57,245 nucleotides of DNA from contig JALEKN010000044.1 in NCBI GenBank assembly GCA_022769125.1, positions 1-57,245 of the forward strand, read 5' to 3'. The position numbers were made by a program, and so were the translations under genes. Origin of the DNA: Agathobacter sp. Lineage in GTDB: Bacteria; Bacillota; Clostridia; Lachnospirales; Lachnospiraceae. Below the pieces are notes generated by a model. The model saw nothing but the letters and a program-made list of their open reading frames with translations, was not told the DNA's origin and did no database searches. Shown here in pieces: positions 36,455 to 45,098 of this stretch. Within the stretch, counting starts at the first letter, position 1. Every line of letters starts with the position of its first letter.

Positions 36455-38683
36455 CTACATCCGCTCGTGGAAGGTACGCGCGATAACCTCATCCTGCTGC
36501 TCTTTGGTCAGCTTGATAAAGTTTACCGCATATCCGGACACGCGGATGGTAAGCTGCGGATAAAGCTCCGGATGCTTCTGTGCATCCAAGAGTGTATCTC
36601 TGTTTAATACGTTGACATTCAGATGGTGTCCGCCCTGTGCCACATAGCCGTCAAGCAGTGAAACAAGGTTCTGCTCCTGTCCGTTTTCATCCTTTCCAAG
36701 TGCATCCGGCACGATGGTAAAGGTGTTTGAGATACCGTCCTGTGAATCCATGAACGGGATCTTGGCAACAGATGCAAGCGAAGCGACTGCACCATGTGTA
36801 TCGCGTCCGTGCATCGGATTTGCTCCCGGTGCAAACGCAACGCCCTTCTTTCTTCCATCCGGTGTTGCTCCGGTATTCTTACCGTAAGACACGTTGGAAG
36901 TGATGGTAAGGATCGAGGTGGTCTGGATACCGCCGCGGTAGGTGTGGTTACCCTTTACATATCCGATAAAGGTGTGAAGCACCTGCTTTGCGATCTCATC
37001 CACACGGTCGTCATCATTGCCGTATTTCGGGAAATCTCCCTCGATCTCAAAGTCGACGGTCACGCCGTTCTCATCACGGATCGGCTTAACCTTTGCATAC
37101 TTGATTGCAGAAAGGGAATCCGCCACAACGGAAAATCCTGCAATACCGGTCGCAAACCATCTTCTGACGTTCTTGTCATGAAGTGCCATCTCAAGCTTCT
37201 CATAGCAATACTTGTCATGCATATAGTGAATGATGTTGAGTGCGTTGACATAGACACCAGCCAGCCACTTCATCATATCCTTGTACTTATCCCAGACCTC
37301 ATCGTAATCCAGATACTCGGAGGTGATCGGACGGTACTTCGGTCCGACCTGCTTTCCGGTCATCTCATCCACACCGCCGTTGATCGCGTAAAGGAGACAT
37401 TTTGCAAGGTTTGCTCTTGCTCCGAAGAACTGCATCTCCTTTCCGATCCTCATGGAAGATACGCAGCAGGCAATGCCGTAATCATCCCCGTGAACCACAC
37501 GCATGATGTCATCATTCTCATACTGGATGGCAGAATGCTTGATGGAAGTCTCAGCACAGAACTTTTTGAAATTGTCCGGAAGCTTTACAGACCAAAGAAC
37601 AGTCATGTTCGGCTCCGGTGCTGCACCGATGTTGTTTAATGTATTTAAGTAACGGTATGACATCTTCGTTACCATGTGTCTGCCATCAACGCCGATTCCG
37701 CCGATTGACTCTGTAACCCAGGTCGGATCTCCTGCAAAAATGGTGTTGTATTCCGGCGTACGTGCGAATTTTACCAGACGCAGCTTCATGACGAACTGGT
37801 CTACGATCTCCTGGATCTCCTTCTCGCTGAAGGTTCCCTCTGCGAGATCTCTCTCCGCATAGATGTCAAGAAAGGTAGAGGTACGTCCAAGTGACATAGC
37901 CGCACCGTTCTGCTCCTTCACAGCCGCAAGGTAAGCAAAGTAAACTGCCTGTGTCGCCTCTAATACATTATTTGCAGGTTTTGAAATATCACAACCGTAA
38001 ATTTCTGCCAGTTTCTTTAACATCTCTAGTGCACGGATCTGCTCGGACAACTCCTCTCTCTCACGGATAACATCAGAGTACATGATGGTACGGGTGGTGT
38101 TGAGCTGCTCCTTCTTGTCCTCGATCAGACGATCCACACCGTAAAGCGCCGGTCTTCTGTAATCGCCGATGATACGTCCGCGTCCGTAAGCATCCGGAAG
38201 TCCGGTGATGATGTGTGCGCTTCTGCATGCACGCATCTCCGGTGTGTAGGCATCAAATACGCCGGCATTGTGTGTCTTTCTGTGTGTGGTAAAATACTCC
38301 ACAACCTCCGGATCAACGGTATATCCGTTATCCTCACATGCCTTTACTGCCATGCGGATTCCGCCATATGGCTGCAATGCGCGCTTAAACGGCTTGTCGG
38401 TCTGAAAGCCTACAATCTTTTCTTTGTCTTTATCTAAATATCCCGGTCCATGGGAGGTGATCGTGGAAATGATCTTCGTATCCATATCTAAGACACCGCC
38501 TGCCTCACGCTCCTGCTTTGATAACTCTAATACCTGAGCCCAAAGATCGGTTGTATCCTGTGTCGGTCCCTCTAGGAAAGAATCATCCCCATCATACGGA
38601 TGATAATTCTTCTGAATAAAATCCCTAACGTTTACTTCTGTTTCCCAGGCTCCGCCCTGGAAGCTTCTCCATTCTTTCTGCAT
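36455..38683 (-). CDS. pflB: Formate C-acetyltransferase (pyruvate formate-lyase)
   Basis: Glycyl-radical enzyme splitting pyruvate with CoA into acetyl-CoA and formate, central to anaerobic fermentation. The 742-residue protein has the adjacent active-site cysteines in [12 protein letters not shown] and the radical glycine motif RVSGYAVNF near the C-terminus. The full-length match and the flanking pflA make the call firm. AGAAGGAGAG precedes the ATG. A strong promoter lies about 90 bases upstream. Confidence 0.98.
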   Translation of the reverse strand: MQKEWRSFQGGAWETEVNVRDFIQKNYHPYDGDDSFLEGPTQDTTDLWAQVLELSKQEREAGGVLDMDTKIISTITSHGPGYLDKDKEKIVGFQTDKPFKRALQPYGGIRMAVKACEDNGYTVDPEVVEYFTTHRKTHNAGVFDAYTPEMRACRSAHIITGLPDAYGRGRIIGDYRRPALYGVDRLIEDKKEQLNTTRTIMYSDVIREREELSEQIRALEMLKKLAEIYGCDISKPANNVLEATQAVYFAYLAAVKEQNGAAMSLGRTSTFLDIYAERDLAEGTFSEKEIQEIVDQFVMKLRLVKFARTPEYNTIFAGDPTWVTESIGGIGVDGRHMVTKMSYRYLNTLNNIGAAPEPNMTVLWSVKLPDNFKKFCAETSIKHSAIQYENDDIMRVVHGDDYGIACCVSSMRIGKEMQFFGARANLAKCLLYAINGGVDEMTGKQVGPKYRPITSEYLDYDEVWDKYKDMMKWLAGVYVNALNIIHYMHDKYCYEKLEMALHDKNVRRWFATGIAGFSVVADSLSAIKYAKVKPIRDENGVTVDFEIEGDFPKYGNDDDRVDEIAKQVLHTFIGYVKGNHTYRGGIQTTSILTITSNVSYGKNTGATPDGRKKGVAFAPGANPMHGRDTHGAVASLASVAKIPFMDSQDGISNTFTIVPDALGKDENGQEQNLVSLLDGYVAQGGHHLNVNVLNRDTLLDAQKHPELYPQLTIRVSGYAVNFIKLTKEQQDEVIARTFHERM

Positions 38684-38884
38684 GTTTCTCTCCTTCTGCT
38701 ACTCGTGTAGCCTTGCATGATGCAAACCTGCTCATTCTGATTCTTGAGGAATGCATAGTACCTTTCGGTTAGGTTAGACTACACTAACTAATATAGTTTG
38801 TCAAGAGTCCTACCTATGTATTTCCAGCCGTATTGAAAAAAATACATAAGGTCCAAAACGGTCTTTTTCCCAGAAAAAGGAAAC
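38684..38884 (-). promoter_or_regulatory. pflB promoter and leader
   Basis: Minus-strand TTGACA (38799-38804), 17-base spacer, TAGTCT (38776-38781). An inverted repeat GTTAG-N6-CTAAC (38773-38788, extended to CTAACTAAT) overlaps the -10 and spacer. A 13-base perfect palindrome TTGCATGATGCAA (38713-38725) lies in the leader. Both are candidate regulator or RNA-structure sites. No clear Rex or Fnr box was seen. Confidence 0.7.
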
Positions 38885-38928
38885 AAAAAAACCGACACGT
38901 CCGGACTCTTTCGCCCAGACGGTCGGCA
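38885..38928 (-). terminator. Terminator of the AraC-GGDEF gene
   Basis: CCGAC and CGTC arms at 38892-38901 pair with 38918-38926 (reads as a G+C-rich stem on the minus strand) and are followed by a T run of seven. It separates the regulator gene from the pflB promoter. Confidence 0.8.
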
Positions 38929-39021
38929 TTTACTCGTTATACTCCATGTGGTGCTCTCCACATCATTCCGTCAGTCATATAACATATATATTGTATCTTG
39001 AGTGAAAAATTTTTTCAAGTA

Positions 39022-39843
39022 TTATTTTTCATCCATCTCCTTCTTTTTTTCGAGCATTTTTTCATAAAGCTCATTTAACAGATTCCGATAACATACAAAA
39101 TGCTGCTCTGACTGCATCAATCCCACATATAACGTCACCGGGATTTCCTGACCCTCATAATTGATCGGCTGTCCATTTTGCGCTAAGAGCTTCTGTACAA
39201 TCTGCTCTGCATACGCAGCATCCCTGCTGCCTGTCAGCATTACAAATTCGTCCGCGCCGATCCGAAACACATAGTCCTCCTGCGAAGCCGCTGCATTCAT
39301 GCGGTTAAGTGCCTCAAGGATCGCAAGGTCTCCCGCTTTTCTGGAAATATCGTTGATCCGCATCAGAAACCGGATGTCGCAATACACCAGATAGCAATCC
39401 TTCCTCTCCGCAAACAAGTCATAAAGCTCACTGATATCTACATTTTTTCTTTCCATCTGAATACCTCCATCACCAACTTGAACATAGCTTACATACTTTG
39501 GAAACAGCTCCGCGAAATGATCTTTCTTACGAAATTCCGACGGTGTACAGTTCCATACCTGATAGAAGGAACGGGTAAATGCTTCATTGCTGGTATAGCC
39601 AAAATCCATCGCGATATCAATGATCCGCTTGTTGGGATGGACAAACAGTTCCCGCCCCGCAAGCGTCATGCGCCGTCTTGTAATATAATCGTGAACACTG
39701 ATATTCTGCAAACTCCGAAAAATATTCTCAAGCGAAGTTTTTGAGCAATAGCAGCTTGCTGCAACCTGCTCCGTTTTGATCGGTGCCGCAAGATTCTTCT
39801 CGATATACTCCAATGCATTTGTCAGGATTTCCAATTGTTGCAT
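39022..39843 (-). CDS. AraC-type DNA-binding domain fused to a GGDEF-like domain
   Basis: A 273-residue protein with an N-terminal AraC double helix-turn-helix (~5-105, with DIAMDFGYTSNEAFTRSFYQVW) and a C-terminal GGDEF-like domain (~148-245). In the latter, YCDIRF (D156), RINDISRKAGD (N164, D165, D182) and RIGADEF (196-200) match the metal and GTP positions; the signature is GADEF rather than GGDEF. It may make c-di-GMP, bind GTP or c-di-GMP, or be inactive. AAGGAG precedes the ATG. A terminator isolates it from pflB. Confidence 0.82.
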   Translation of the reverse strand: MQQLEILTNALEYIEKNLAAPIKTEQVAASCYCSKTSLENIFRSLQNISVHDYITRRRMTLAGRELFVHPNKRIIDIAMDFGYTSNEAFTRSFYQVWNCTPSEFRKKDHFAELFPKYVSYVQVGDGGIQMERKNVDISELYDLFAERKDCYLVYCDIRFLMRINDISRKAGDLAILEALNRMNAAASQEDYVFRIGADEFVMLTGSRDAAYAEQIVQKLLAQNGQPINYEGQEIPVTLYVGLMQSEQHFVCYRNLLNELYEKMLEKKKEMDEK

Positions 39844-39931
39844 ATTCCGCTCCTTATGTTGATCATCGATGATAGCTATACTATAACAGATGATGGAATT
39901 GGAGGTTTGATTTTTTGACCAAAATTCCGGT

Positions 39932-40507
39932 CTACTCAGTTCCGATGAATCGCTTCCAGTTCTTGCGGTCTTTGAAAAGGAGGGAAAAGGCGCTAAAGAG
40001 CAGATACCCGATCGCTCCGCCGCAAGTATTTAAGAGAACATCATCCACGTCTGCAGATCTTCCGATGAAATACTGCATAAACTCGATGCAGAAGGATACG
40101 CCCATCGTACACAGGATCGTCCATCTGCCTCTGCGCAGCCGCTTATACACCGCCGGGAAAATAAATCCAAGCGGAACAAACATCATGACATTAGCGATTT
40201 CCTGTGTGATCTGCTTGCGAGTGCTCATGCCCCACTCCGTGGTGATAAACTGGAACGGGATCAGGTTGAGCGAGTGCGTGGCAGACAAAAGCGGCATGCC
40301 GTCCGCGATCCGGATGATCACCGTCTCGATTACCGTTGCACCTGCGATCACAAGCACGCACCCGATAAACAGAAAATACGCCAGCTGCCGTTGCAGCGAG
40401 ATCCGCTTCCTCAAGATAAAATAGACCGGCAAGTACAGCACCACCAACAGGATCAGCCCAACAGCACCGATCAGAACATAGCAAAGTAATTCCTCCAACA
40501 TTAACAT
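39932..40507 (-). CDS. VanZ-like membrane protein
   Basis: A 191-residue VanZ-family membrane protein with about five helices. The typical core is NLIPFQFITTEW (~80-91), then EIANVMMFVPLGFIFP (~102-117) and GRSADVDDVLLNTCGGAIGY (~150-169). VanZ confers low teicoplanin resistance in enterococci; most homologues have no known role. GGGAGAAGAG precedes the ATG. It is probably a single-gene unit. Confidence 0.9.
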   Translation of the reverse strand: MLMLEELLCYVLIGAVGLILLVVLYLPVYFILRKRISLQRQLAYFLFIGCVLVIAGATVIETVIIRIADGMPLLSATHSLNLIPFQFITTEWGMSTRKQITQEIANVMMFVPLGFIFPAVYKRLRRGRWTILCTMGVSFCIEFMQYFIGRSADVDDVLLNTCGGAIGYLLFSAFSLLFKDRKNWKRFIGTE

Positions 40508-40612
40508 ATCTCTTCTCCCTACTACGATTTCGCAGGCATTTAAAACCGCCTGCTTTTAGGCTATTGTAGCATCTGCGCCGAGCGCATACCATCAAGATTC
40601 CCTTAACTTTCC

Positions 40613-40960
40613 TTACAAATTACTTACACCACCTGCACGGAGCAACTCATTTGCCTCTTCTACCGTAAGTGGAAATCCAAATGCAAGCTGCAACAACTTA
40701 TCTCGCCTCGGTCTCTTTCTTCCGTCAAAGATCTGGTAGCCGTATGTGATATCCAGCCCAGCCTCCTTTATAACCTCGCTTCTCGTTTTTTGATACTTTT
40801 CCAAAAGCATTTCTAACTTCTGTACAAGTGAAACATTCCCGAATTCCCCGACATTTTCCTGAACAAACTCAAAGCAATCGTCTGCCCTTTTTAACTCATT
40901 CATTAACTCATTTGTACTCTTTTCCACGCCGCATAATACCTCTTTAACTTTTCTTTGCAT
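40613..40960 (-). CDS. HTH protein next to the kinase, probably shortened
   Basis: A 115-residue soluble protein with an N-terminal helical part and a lambda-repressor-like HTH (~45-85, YQKTRSEVIKEAGLDITYGYQIF). It then ends abruptly after LLRAGGVSNL. Similar Lachnospiraceae proteins, usually next to a Ser/Thr kinase, continue with a further helical pair, as far as I recall. In the same frame after the TAA the sequence reads GKLRES, another stop, then WYALG, as if the C-terminus were lost by mutation. The start has a GGAAAGGG site 12 bases upstream; a GTG start 11 codons later is possible. Confidence 0.6.
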   Translation of the reverse strand: MQRKVKEVLCGVEKSTNELMNELKRADDCFEFVQENVGEFGNVSLVQKLEMLLEKYQKTRSEVIKEAGLDITYGYQIFDGRKRPRRDKLLQLAFGFPLTVEEANELLRAGGVSNL

Positions 40961-41043
40961 GGTTTTAGAACCCTTTCCTTATTTTATTTTTTTACCGTGC
41001 AAAAGTCTTATGCTTGCGGCATAATTCGACATTTTTCACCTTA

Positions 41044-42707
41044 CTAAAGCTTATCTTTATACCGTACTTCAATTTGGTAAGTGCTTCCACTCCCTGCAAC
41101 CGCATTGAAATACAGATATTCTTCGCCCATATTTTCTTCAAAAAATTCGGCCGAAATTTCAGCAATTCTTCCATCTTCAGAAATACTATACAAGGAATCA
41201 TCTAATGGGGTTCCTTTCATGGTTGTAAGGTAGCCGATTTTATCATTTGAATCTTCTCTCACTGCAAGATGAAGTTCTTTCGTTTTTCCCGGATAATATG
41301 TAAAATTAGCACATTGTAGCCAATTCACGGTTTCCTCATACTCATCACTCTCTGCAACATACATATAAGTCGTAACCACTATTGCATATCCATCTATGCT
41401 TCTTGCCCCTATATCAACACGATAATATCCATCTTTAAGCGATTGTACCTTTTCATTTGAGATACAGATCATCCCATCTCTGAAATCCACATCACTCATT
41501 TCAATCCATGAATATTCATTGTCTAAGTAGTAATACAAACGTATACTATGCAGCTCCGCCCGATTTTCTTCTAATGTTTGCAGATGGTAAATATCTCCCT
41601 GCCAGCCAGTCTGTCTTTAAAGCAATGCAATACATAGTATCCATTCTCTCTGATTTCCTCTTTCAATGCGACTATTTCTGACGGATCTGTCTCCACGTCC
41701 CTGTTTTCCGGCTCTATGGTTTTATATTGATCCTCTGAGGTAGCAATTTCCGGATAAGTTTCATCTGCGGATGCAACCAAATAATGGTAATCTGACTTAT
41801 CCGCGTCTTCAGACTCTGTGTCTGTGCTTTCCGTTTGCGTAGTCATTGTTTCCAATTCTGTGTCATTTTCAATCTCGGATGTCTGCCCTACGTTTCCCGC
41901 CAGACTTTCTTTACTTCCACCATTATTTCTTGTAAGCAAAGTCACTCCCAAGGCACATACCAAAATTACCATGCAACATACCATTGCGCTTGTTAAAATC
42001 TTTGCACTTTTTTCATACCGGATCTTTTCAACCTCTCTCTTCACCTCAGATACGGTCTGGAATCTGCTATCCGGTGCAAACAGTGTGCATTTCTCCACCA
42101 GTTTTTTCCATCGTTTGTGTCTTGCTTTCTCCTTAAAATCCGGTATCTTATTTAAGACAACCCCTAGCGAGTAAATATCACTTCTGCAATCTGTCTGTGC
42201 AAAACCGTATTGCTCCGGAGCTGCATAACTTTGTGTGCCGAGCAGGCGCGTATCCCCGTCAGCATTGTCTTTGTAAAATCTTGCAGAGTCAAGATCAACA
42301 ATCTTCACACGCCCCTTTGAATTGATAATGATATTAGAGGGCTTAATATCCCGGTGGATAATTGGTGGCTTATTGATATGCAAGTCCGTCAATGCATCGC
42401 ATAGCTGCGAAGCAATATCAAGCCATTTATCCTCGTCAAATGTATCTGACTTCAAATACTCGGACAGGCATTCTCCCTCGATATATTCCTCGATCAGTAC
42501 AATTCCATCCTCGTTATCCCTGATAAGATATATTTTCGGAAAAAACTCACTTTCCATCTTCTGGACTGCCCGATATACTGCTGCATTTCCGCAAGTGATC
42601 TTCTTCACGACAACAGGAAAGTCCATCCAATCAACTGCCGCAAGGCAGACCTCCCCCTTGTCTGATTTCTTCATGTATGAAATTACCTAATACTCCACAT
42701 CACTCAT
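41044..42707 (-). pseudogene. Membrane Ser/Thr protein kinase gene broken by a nonsense codon and a frameshift
   Basis: The likely original gene starts at ATG 42707 (AGGAAC upstream) but meets TAG at 42687-42689, codon 7. In frame after it, VISYMKKSDKGEV looks like the normal kinase N-terminus. The kinase frame then stops at 41571. The rest of the extracellular domain continues in the -1 frame from about 41600 to 41044, beginning GDIYHLQTLEEN. A lost base in the AGGGAG stretch at about 41596-41600 would explain it. Two independent lesions suggest decay rather than programmed recoding. Confidence 0.7.
41571..42674 (-). CDS. Surviving kinase-domain reading frame of the broken Ser/Thr kinase
   Basis: If translation restarts at ATG 42674 (no good ribosome binding site), a 367-residue protein results. 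The kinase domain keeps VVVKK (lysine ~24), IIHRDIKPSNIII (~105-117), VDLDSA (the DFG position reads DLD, ~127), GTQSYAAPEQYG and RSDIYSLG. A membrane helix follows (~226-247), then an acidic, threonine-rich extracellular segment. The N-terminal glycine loop is cut short, so activity is doubtful. The HTH gene lies downstream on the same strand. Confidence 0.65.
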   Translation of the reverse strand: MKKSDKGEVCLAAVDWMDFPVVVKKITCGNAAVYRAVQKMESEFFPKIYLIRDNEDGIVLIEEYIEGECLSEYLKSDTFDEDKWLDIASQLCDALTDLHINKPPIIHRDIKPSNIIINSKGRVKIVDLDSARFYKDNADGDTRLLGTQSYAAPEQYGFAQTDCRSDIYSLGVVLNKIPDFKEKARHKRWKKLVEKCTLFAPDSRFQTVSEVKREVEKIRYEKSAKILTSAMVCCMVILVCALGVTLLTRNNGGSKESLAGNVGQTSEIENDTELETMTTQTESTDTESEDADKSDYHYLVASADETYPEIATSEDQYKTIEPENRDVETDPSEIVALKEEIRENGYYVLHCFKDRLAGREIFTICKH

Positions 42708-42723
42708 AGTCTTGTTCCTAAAC

Positions 42724-42768
42724 CTAAAAAATAGTATCCATTGATATAATGCTCTCAATGGATACTAT
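42724..42768 (-). terminator. Terminator of the DAACS symporter gene
   Basis: ATAGTATCCATTGA (42731-42744) and its perfect complement (42755-42768) form a 14-base-pair stem with a 10-base loop, followed by a T run of six on the minus strand. It separates the symporter from the kinase pseudogene. A possible weak promoter for the kinase (TTGAGA, TACTAT) lies within the hairpin. Confidence 0.85.
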
Positions 42769-42797
42769 AACATATTACTTTTAAAATAGCATCTCTC

Positions 42798-44066
42798 CTA
42801 TGAATAAAACGTCTCCCGATCCACCGCCTTATTCTGGTGCGCAACGATCGTTGTACACACGGCATCGCCGGTAATGTTGACCGCGGTGCGGAGCATATCA
42901 AGGATACGGTCGATTCCCATGATCAGGGCGATCGCCTCAACCGGAAGTCCCACCGCCGCAAATACCATGGACAGCGTGACAAGACCGACAGAAGGAATCC
43001 CCGCCGTACCGATGGATGCGAGCGTTGCCGTAGCGATAACCGTCAGATAGCCGGAAGCGCCCAGATGCACGCCATACGCCTGCGCGGCAAATACGACCGC
43101 AACTCCCTGCATAATGGATGTGCCATCCATGTTGATGGTAGCTCCGAGTGGAATCGTAAAAGACGAAATCCGTCTGGACACTCCCATCTTTTCCTCCAGC
43201 GTATCAATGTTGAGCGGGATCGTGGCGTTGGAGGTTGATGTAGAAAACGCAAACGCCATTACCGGGAAAAACTTCTTGACGAATCTGACCGGATTAAGTC
43301 TGGTAAATATAAACAGCAGAAGCATGTACACACCGAAGCACTGGATCGCAAGGCTTATCGTAACACTTCCCATATATTTCAAAAGCGGCACAAACGCATC
43401 AAAGCCCAGATTTGCAAACGTCCGCGTCAGCATGAAATATACCCCGACCGGGGCAAAGCCCATAACCAGATTGGTCATTTCCATCATCAGATCATTGATC
43501 TGTGTAAAAAGGTTGGAGATCAGCTCCGCACGCTCATTCATTTTCGCCAGCAGGATTCCGACGATCATTGCGAAAAAGATGATCTGCAGCATCGTCCCGT
43601 TTGCTAGTGCTTCGATCGGATTTTCCGGTATGATATTAAGAAGAGTCTTTGTTGCAGGTGTGCTCTCCGCAGCCGTGACTTCCCCCACTTCGATTGAGTC
43701 CATGTTAAGTCCCAAACCCGGCTTTATCAGCACTGCCACTCCGATCGCAACGCTGATCGCGAGCGCTGTCGTTACCAGATAAAAAACGATCGTCCGGATT
43801 CCGACCTTTCCGAGTGCTTTCGTATCACCGACGGAAGACGCACCGCACACGATTGAGGTAAATACCAGCGGCACCACCAGCATTTTCATCAGCCGGATAA
43901 AACCGTTTCCGATCACATAGCAGATTCCATCCACAAACACCGTATCCCGCAAATAGCCGTTCGGCACCCACAGATTAAGGACGATACCGGAAACAAGCCC
44001 CAAAAGAAGTGCGATAAATATTTTGGTTGTCAGTCCCATTTTCTTTTTGGTTGTTTCACCACGCAT
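42798..44066 (-). CDS. Dicarboxylate/amino acid:cation symporter (DAACS family)
   Basis: A 422-residue GltP/DctA/SstT-type sodium or proton symporter. Family features are MKMLVVPLVFTSIVCGASS (~60-78), the serine-rich hairpin AFSTSTSNATIP (~265-276), TINMDGTSIMQG (~297-308) and the C-terminal DRILDMLRTAVNITGDA with the substrate-binding aspartate and NxxGD. Cargo (glutamate, aspartate, serine or a dicarboxylate) cannot be fixed from this. GGAGG lies 10 bases before the ATG. It starts one base after the RmlD-like gene. Confidence 0.94.
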   Translation of the reverse strand: MRGETTKKKMGLTTKIFIALLLGLVSGIVLNLWVPNGYLRDTVFVDGICYVIGNGFIRLMKMLVVPLVFTSIVCGASSVGDTKALGKVGIRTIVFYLVTTALAISVAIGVAVLIKPGLGLNMDSIEVGEVTAAESTPATKTLLNIIPENPIEALANGTMLQIIFFAMIVGILLAKMNERAELISNLFTQINDLMMEMTNLVMGFAPVGVYFMLTRTFANLGFDAFVPLLKYMGSVTISLAIQCFGVYMLLLFIFTRLNPVRFVKKFFPVMAFAFSTSTSNATIPLNIDTLEEKMGVSRRISSFTIPLGATINMDGTSIMQGVAVVFAAQAYGVHLGASGYLTVIATATLASIGTAGIPSVGLVTLSMVFAAVGLPVEAIALIMGIDRILDMLRTAVNITGDAVCTTIVAHQNKAVDRETFYS

Positions 44067-44067
44067 C

Positions 44068-44916
44068 CTAGTTTGCCTCCTTCAGTGTTTTCAGATATGC
44101 CGCCAGCTCGTCCTGCCACATTGGCATCCGGTAAATATCCGTCATTTTCATCATCATATTCTTAAGTAGTGTAGACTTTGGCTCATTCGTTCCATCCTGA
44201 ACCGGCACAACCAGAGACACATCCATTCCCATGCCCTCCAGAATTGCCTTTGCGAACTCATAGCGTGTACATGATCCCTCCGCGGAAGCATGGTAGATTC
44301 CGTACTCGGATTGTTCCATCAGCACAAGTATGAACTTTGCAAGTTCATTCGCACTTGTCGGTGAGCTGATATAATCGCATCTCGCCTCAATTTTTTCTTT
44401 CTTACAGCCCTTTTCCAATACCGCTGATAAGAAATCCCCGTTTCCGATTCCATATACCCAGGAGCTGCGCACGATCAGGTGGCGCGGGTTCAGCTCCCTT
44501 ACAAAGTTTTCAGCAGCAACCTTTGTCTTGCCATACACCGACACCGGCTCCGTTGTGTCAAACTCTGTAAAAGCCCCGTTTTTCTTTCCGTCAAATACAT
44601 CGTCCGTGGAAAGCTGGATAATCCTTGCGTTTAAATGCCGTGATGCCATTGCGAGGTTGCGCGCGCCGAGCACATTAACCCGGTAAGCCTCGATCTCGTT
44701 TTTCTCGCAGTACGCCGCATCCGAAACGCTGGCGCAATTGATGATAACGGATGGTCGATGCATTTCTGCCATCTGATGTATCTGTTGTCGATCTGTAATA
44801 TCAACCTCCCGGTCGGTTCCGAAGACCTTGTATTCTACATTTTTCTTCAACGCATTTACCAGTGCTTTTCCCATTCTCCCGGAAGCCCCGGCAACCCACA
44901 CTTTTTCTCTTGTCAA
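44068..44916 (-). CDS. RmlD-like NAD(P)-dependent reductase
   Basis: A 282-residue extended short-chain dehydrogenase of the dTDP-4-dehydrorhamnose reductase type. VWVAGASGRMGKAL is the nucleotide-binding loop, STDDVFDGKKNGAFTE and VYGKTKVAAE (YxxxK) form the active site. No other dTDP-rhamnose gene is near, so the real substrate is unknown. The start is a TTG at 44916 with AGAGGAGG seven bases upstream; an in-frame upstream ATG lacks such a site. It is coupled to the DAACS symporter gene, an unexplained partnership. Confidence 0.83.
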   Translation of the reverse strand: MTREKVWVAGASGRMGKALVNALKKNVEYKVFGTDREVDITDRQQIHQMAEMHRPSVIINCASVSDAAYCEKNEIEAYRVNVLGARNLAMASRHLNARIIQLSTDDVFDGKKNGAFTEFDTTEPVSVYGKTKVAAENFVRELNPRHLIVRSSWVYGIGNGDFLSAVLEKGCKKEKIEARCDYISSPTSANELAKFILVLMEQSEYGIYHASAEGSCTRYEFAKAILEGMGMDVSLVVPVQDGTNEPKSTLLKNMMMKMTDIYRMPMWQDELAAYLKTLKEAN

Positions 44917-45027
44917 ATCATTTCCTCCTCTGATATCGCTTAGCGTAATCTTAATTGGCTCTCCATATAATAAAGGTATTATACACATTTTGCAAATTTC
45001 TTTTCACAGTTGTCCTGTATTACATGG

Positions 45028-45054
45028 AAAAAGGGCTGACTTTGCTGCCAGCCC
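45028..45054 (-). terminator. Terminator of the surface protein gene
   Basis: GGGCTG (45033-45038) and CAGCCC (45049-45054) on the plus strand form a stem-loop; on the minus strand it is followed by five T. It lies 45 bases after the stop of the large surface protein gene. Confidence 0.7.
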
Positions 45055-45098
45055 CATTGGTAATTATTTCATTTTAAATTTCCGTTGTCCCTTGATTC

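Noticed and set aside
38713..38725. TTGCATGATGCAA palindrome as an Fnr or Rex box of pflB
   Set aside because: It does not match either consensus and lies in the leader, well after the promoter. Kept only as an unexplained palindrome.
41571..41630. Programmed -1 frameshift in the kinase gene at a TTTAAAG stretch
   Set aside because: A -1 slip at TTT AAA would read TAA at once. The second frame only opens after that point, there is no good slippery heptamer downstream, and a second lesion (TAG at codon 7) favours plain mutation.
44930..45000. Consensus promoter for the RmlD-like gene
   Set aside because: A TATAAT sits near 44976, but no acceptable -35 box was found at 16-18 bases and the extended -10 form does not fit.
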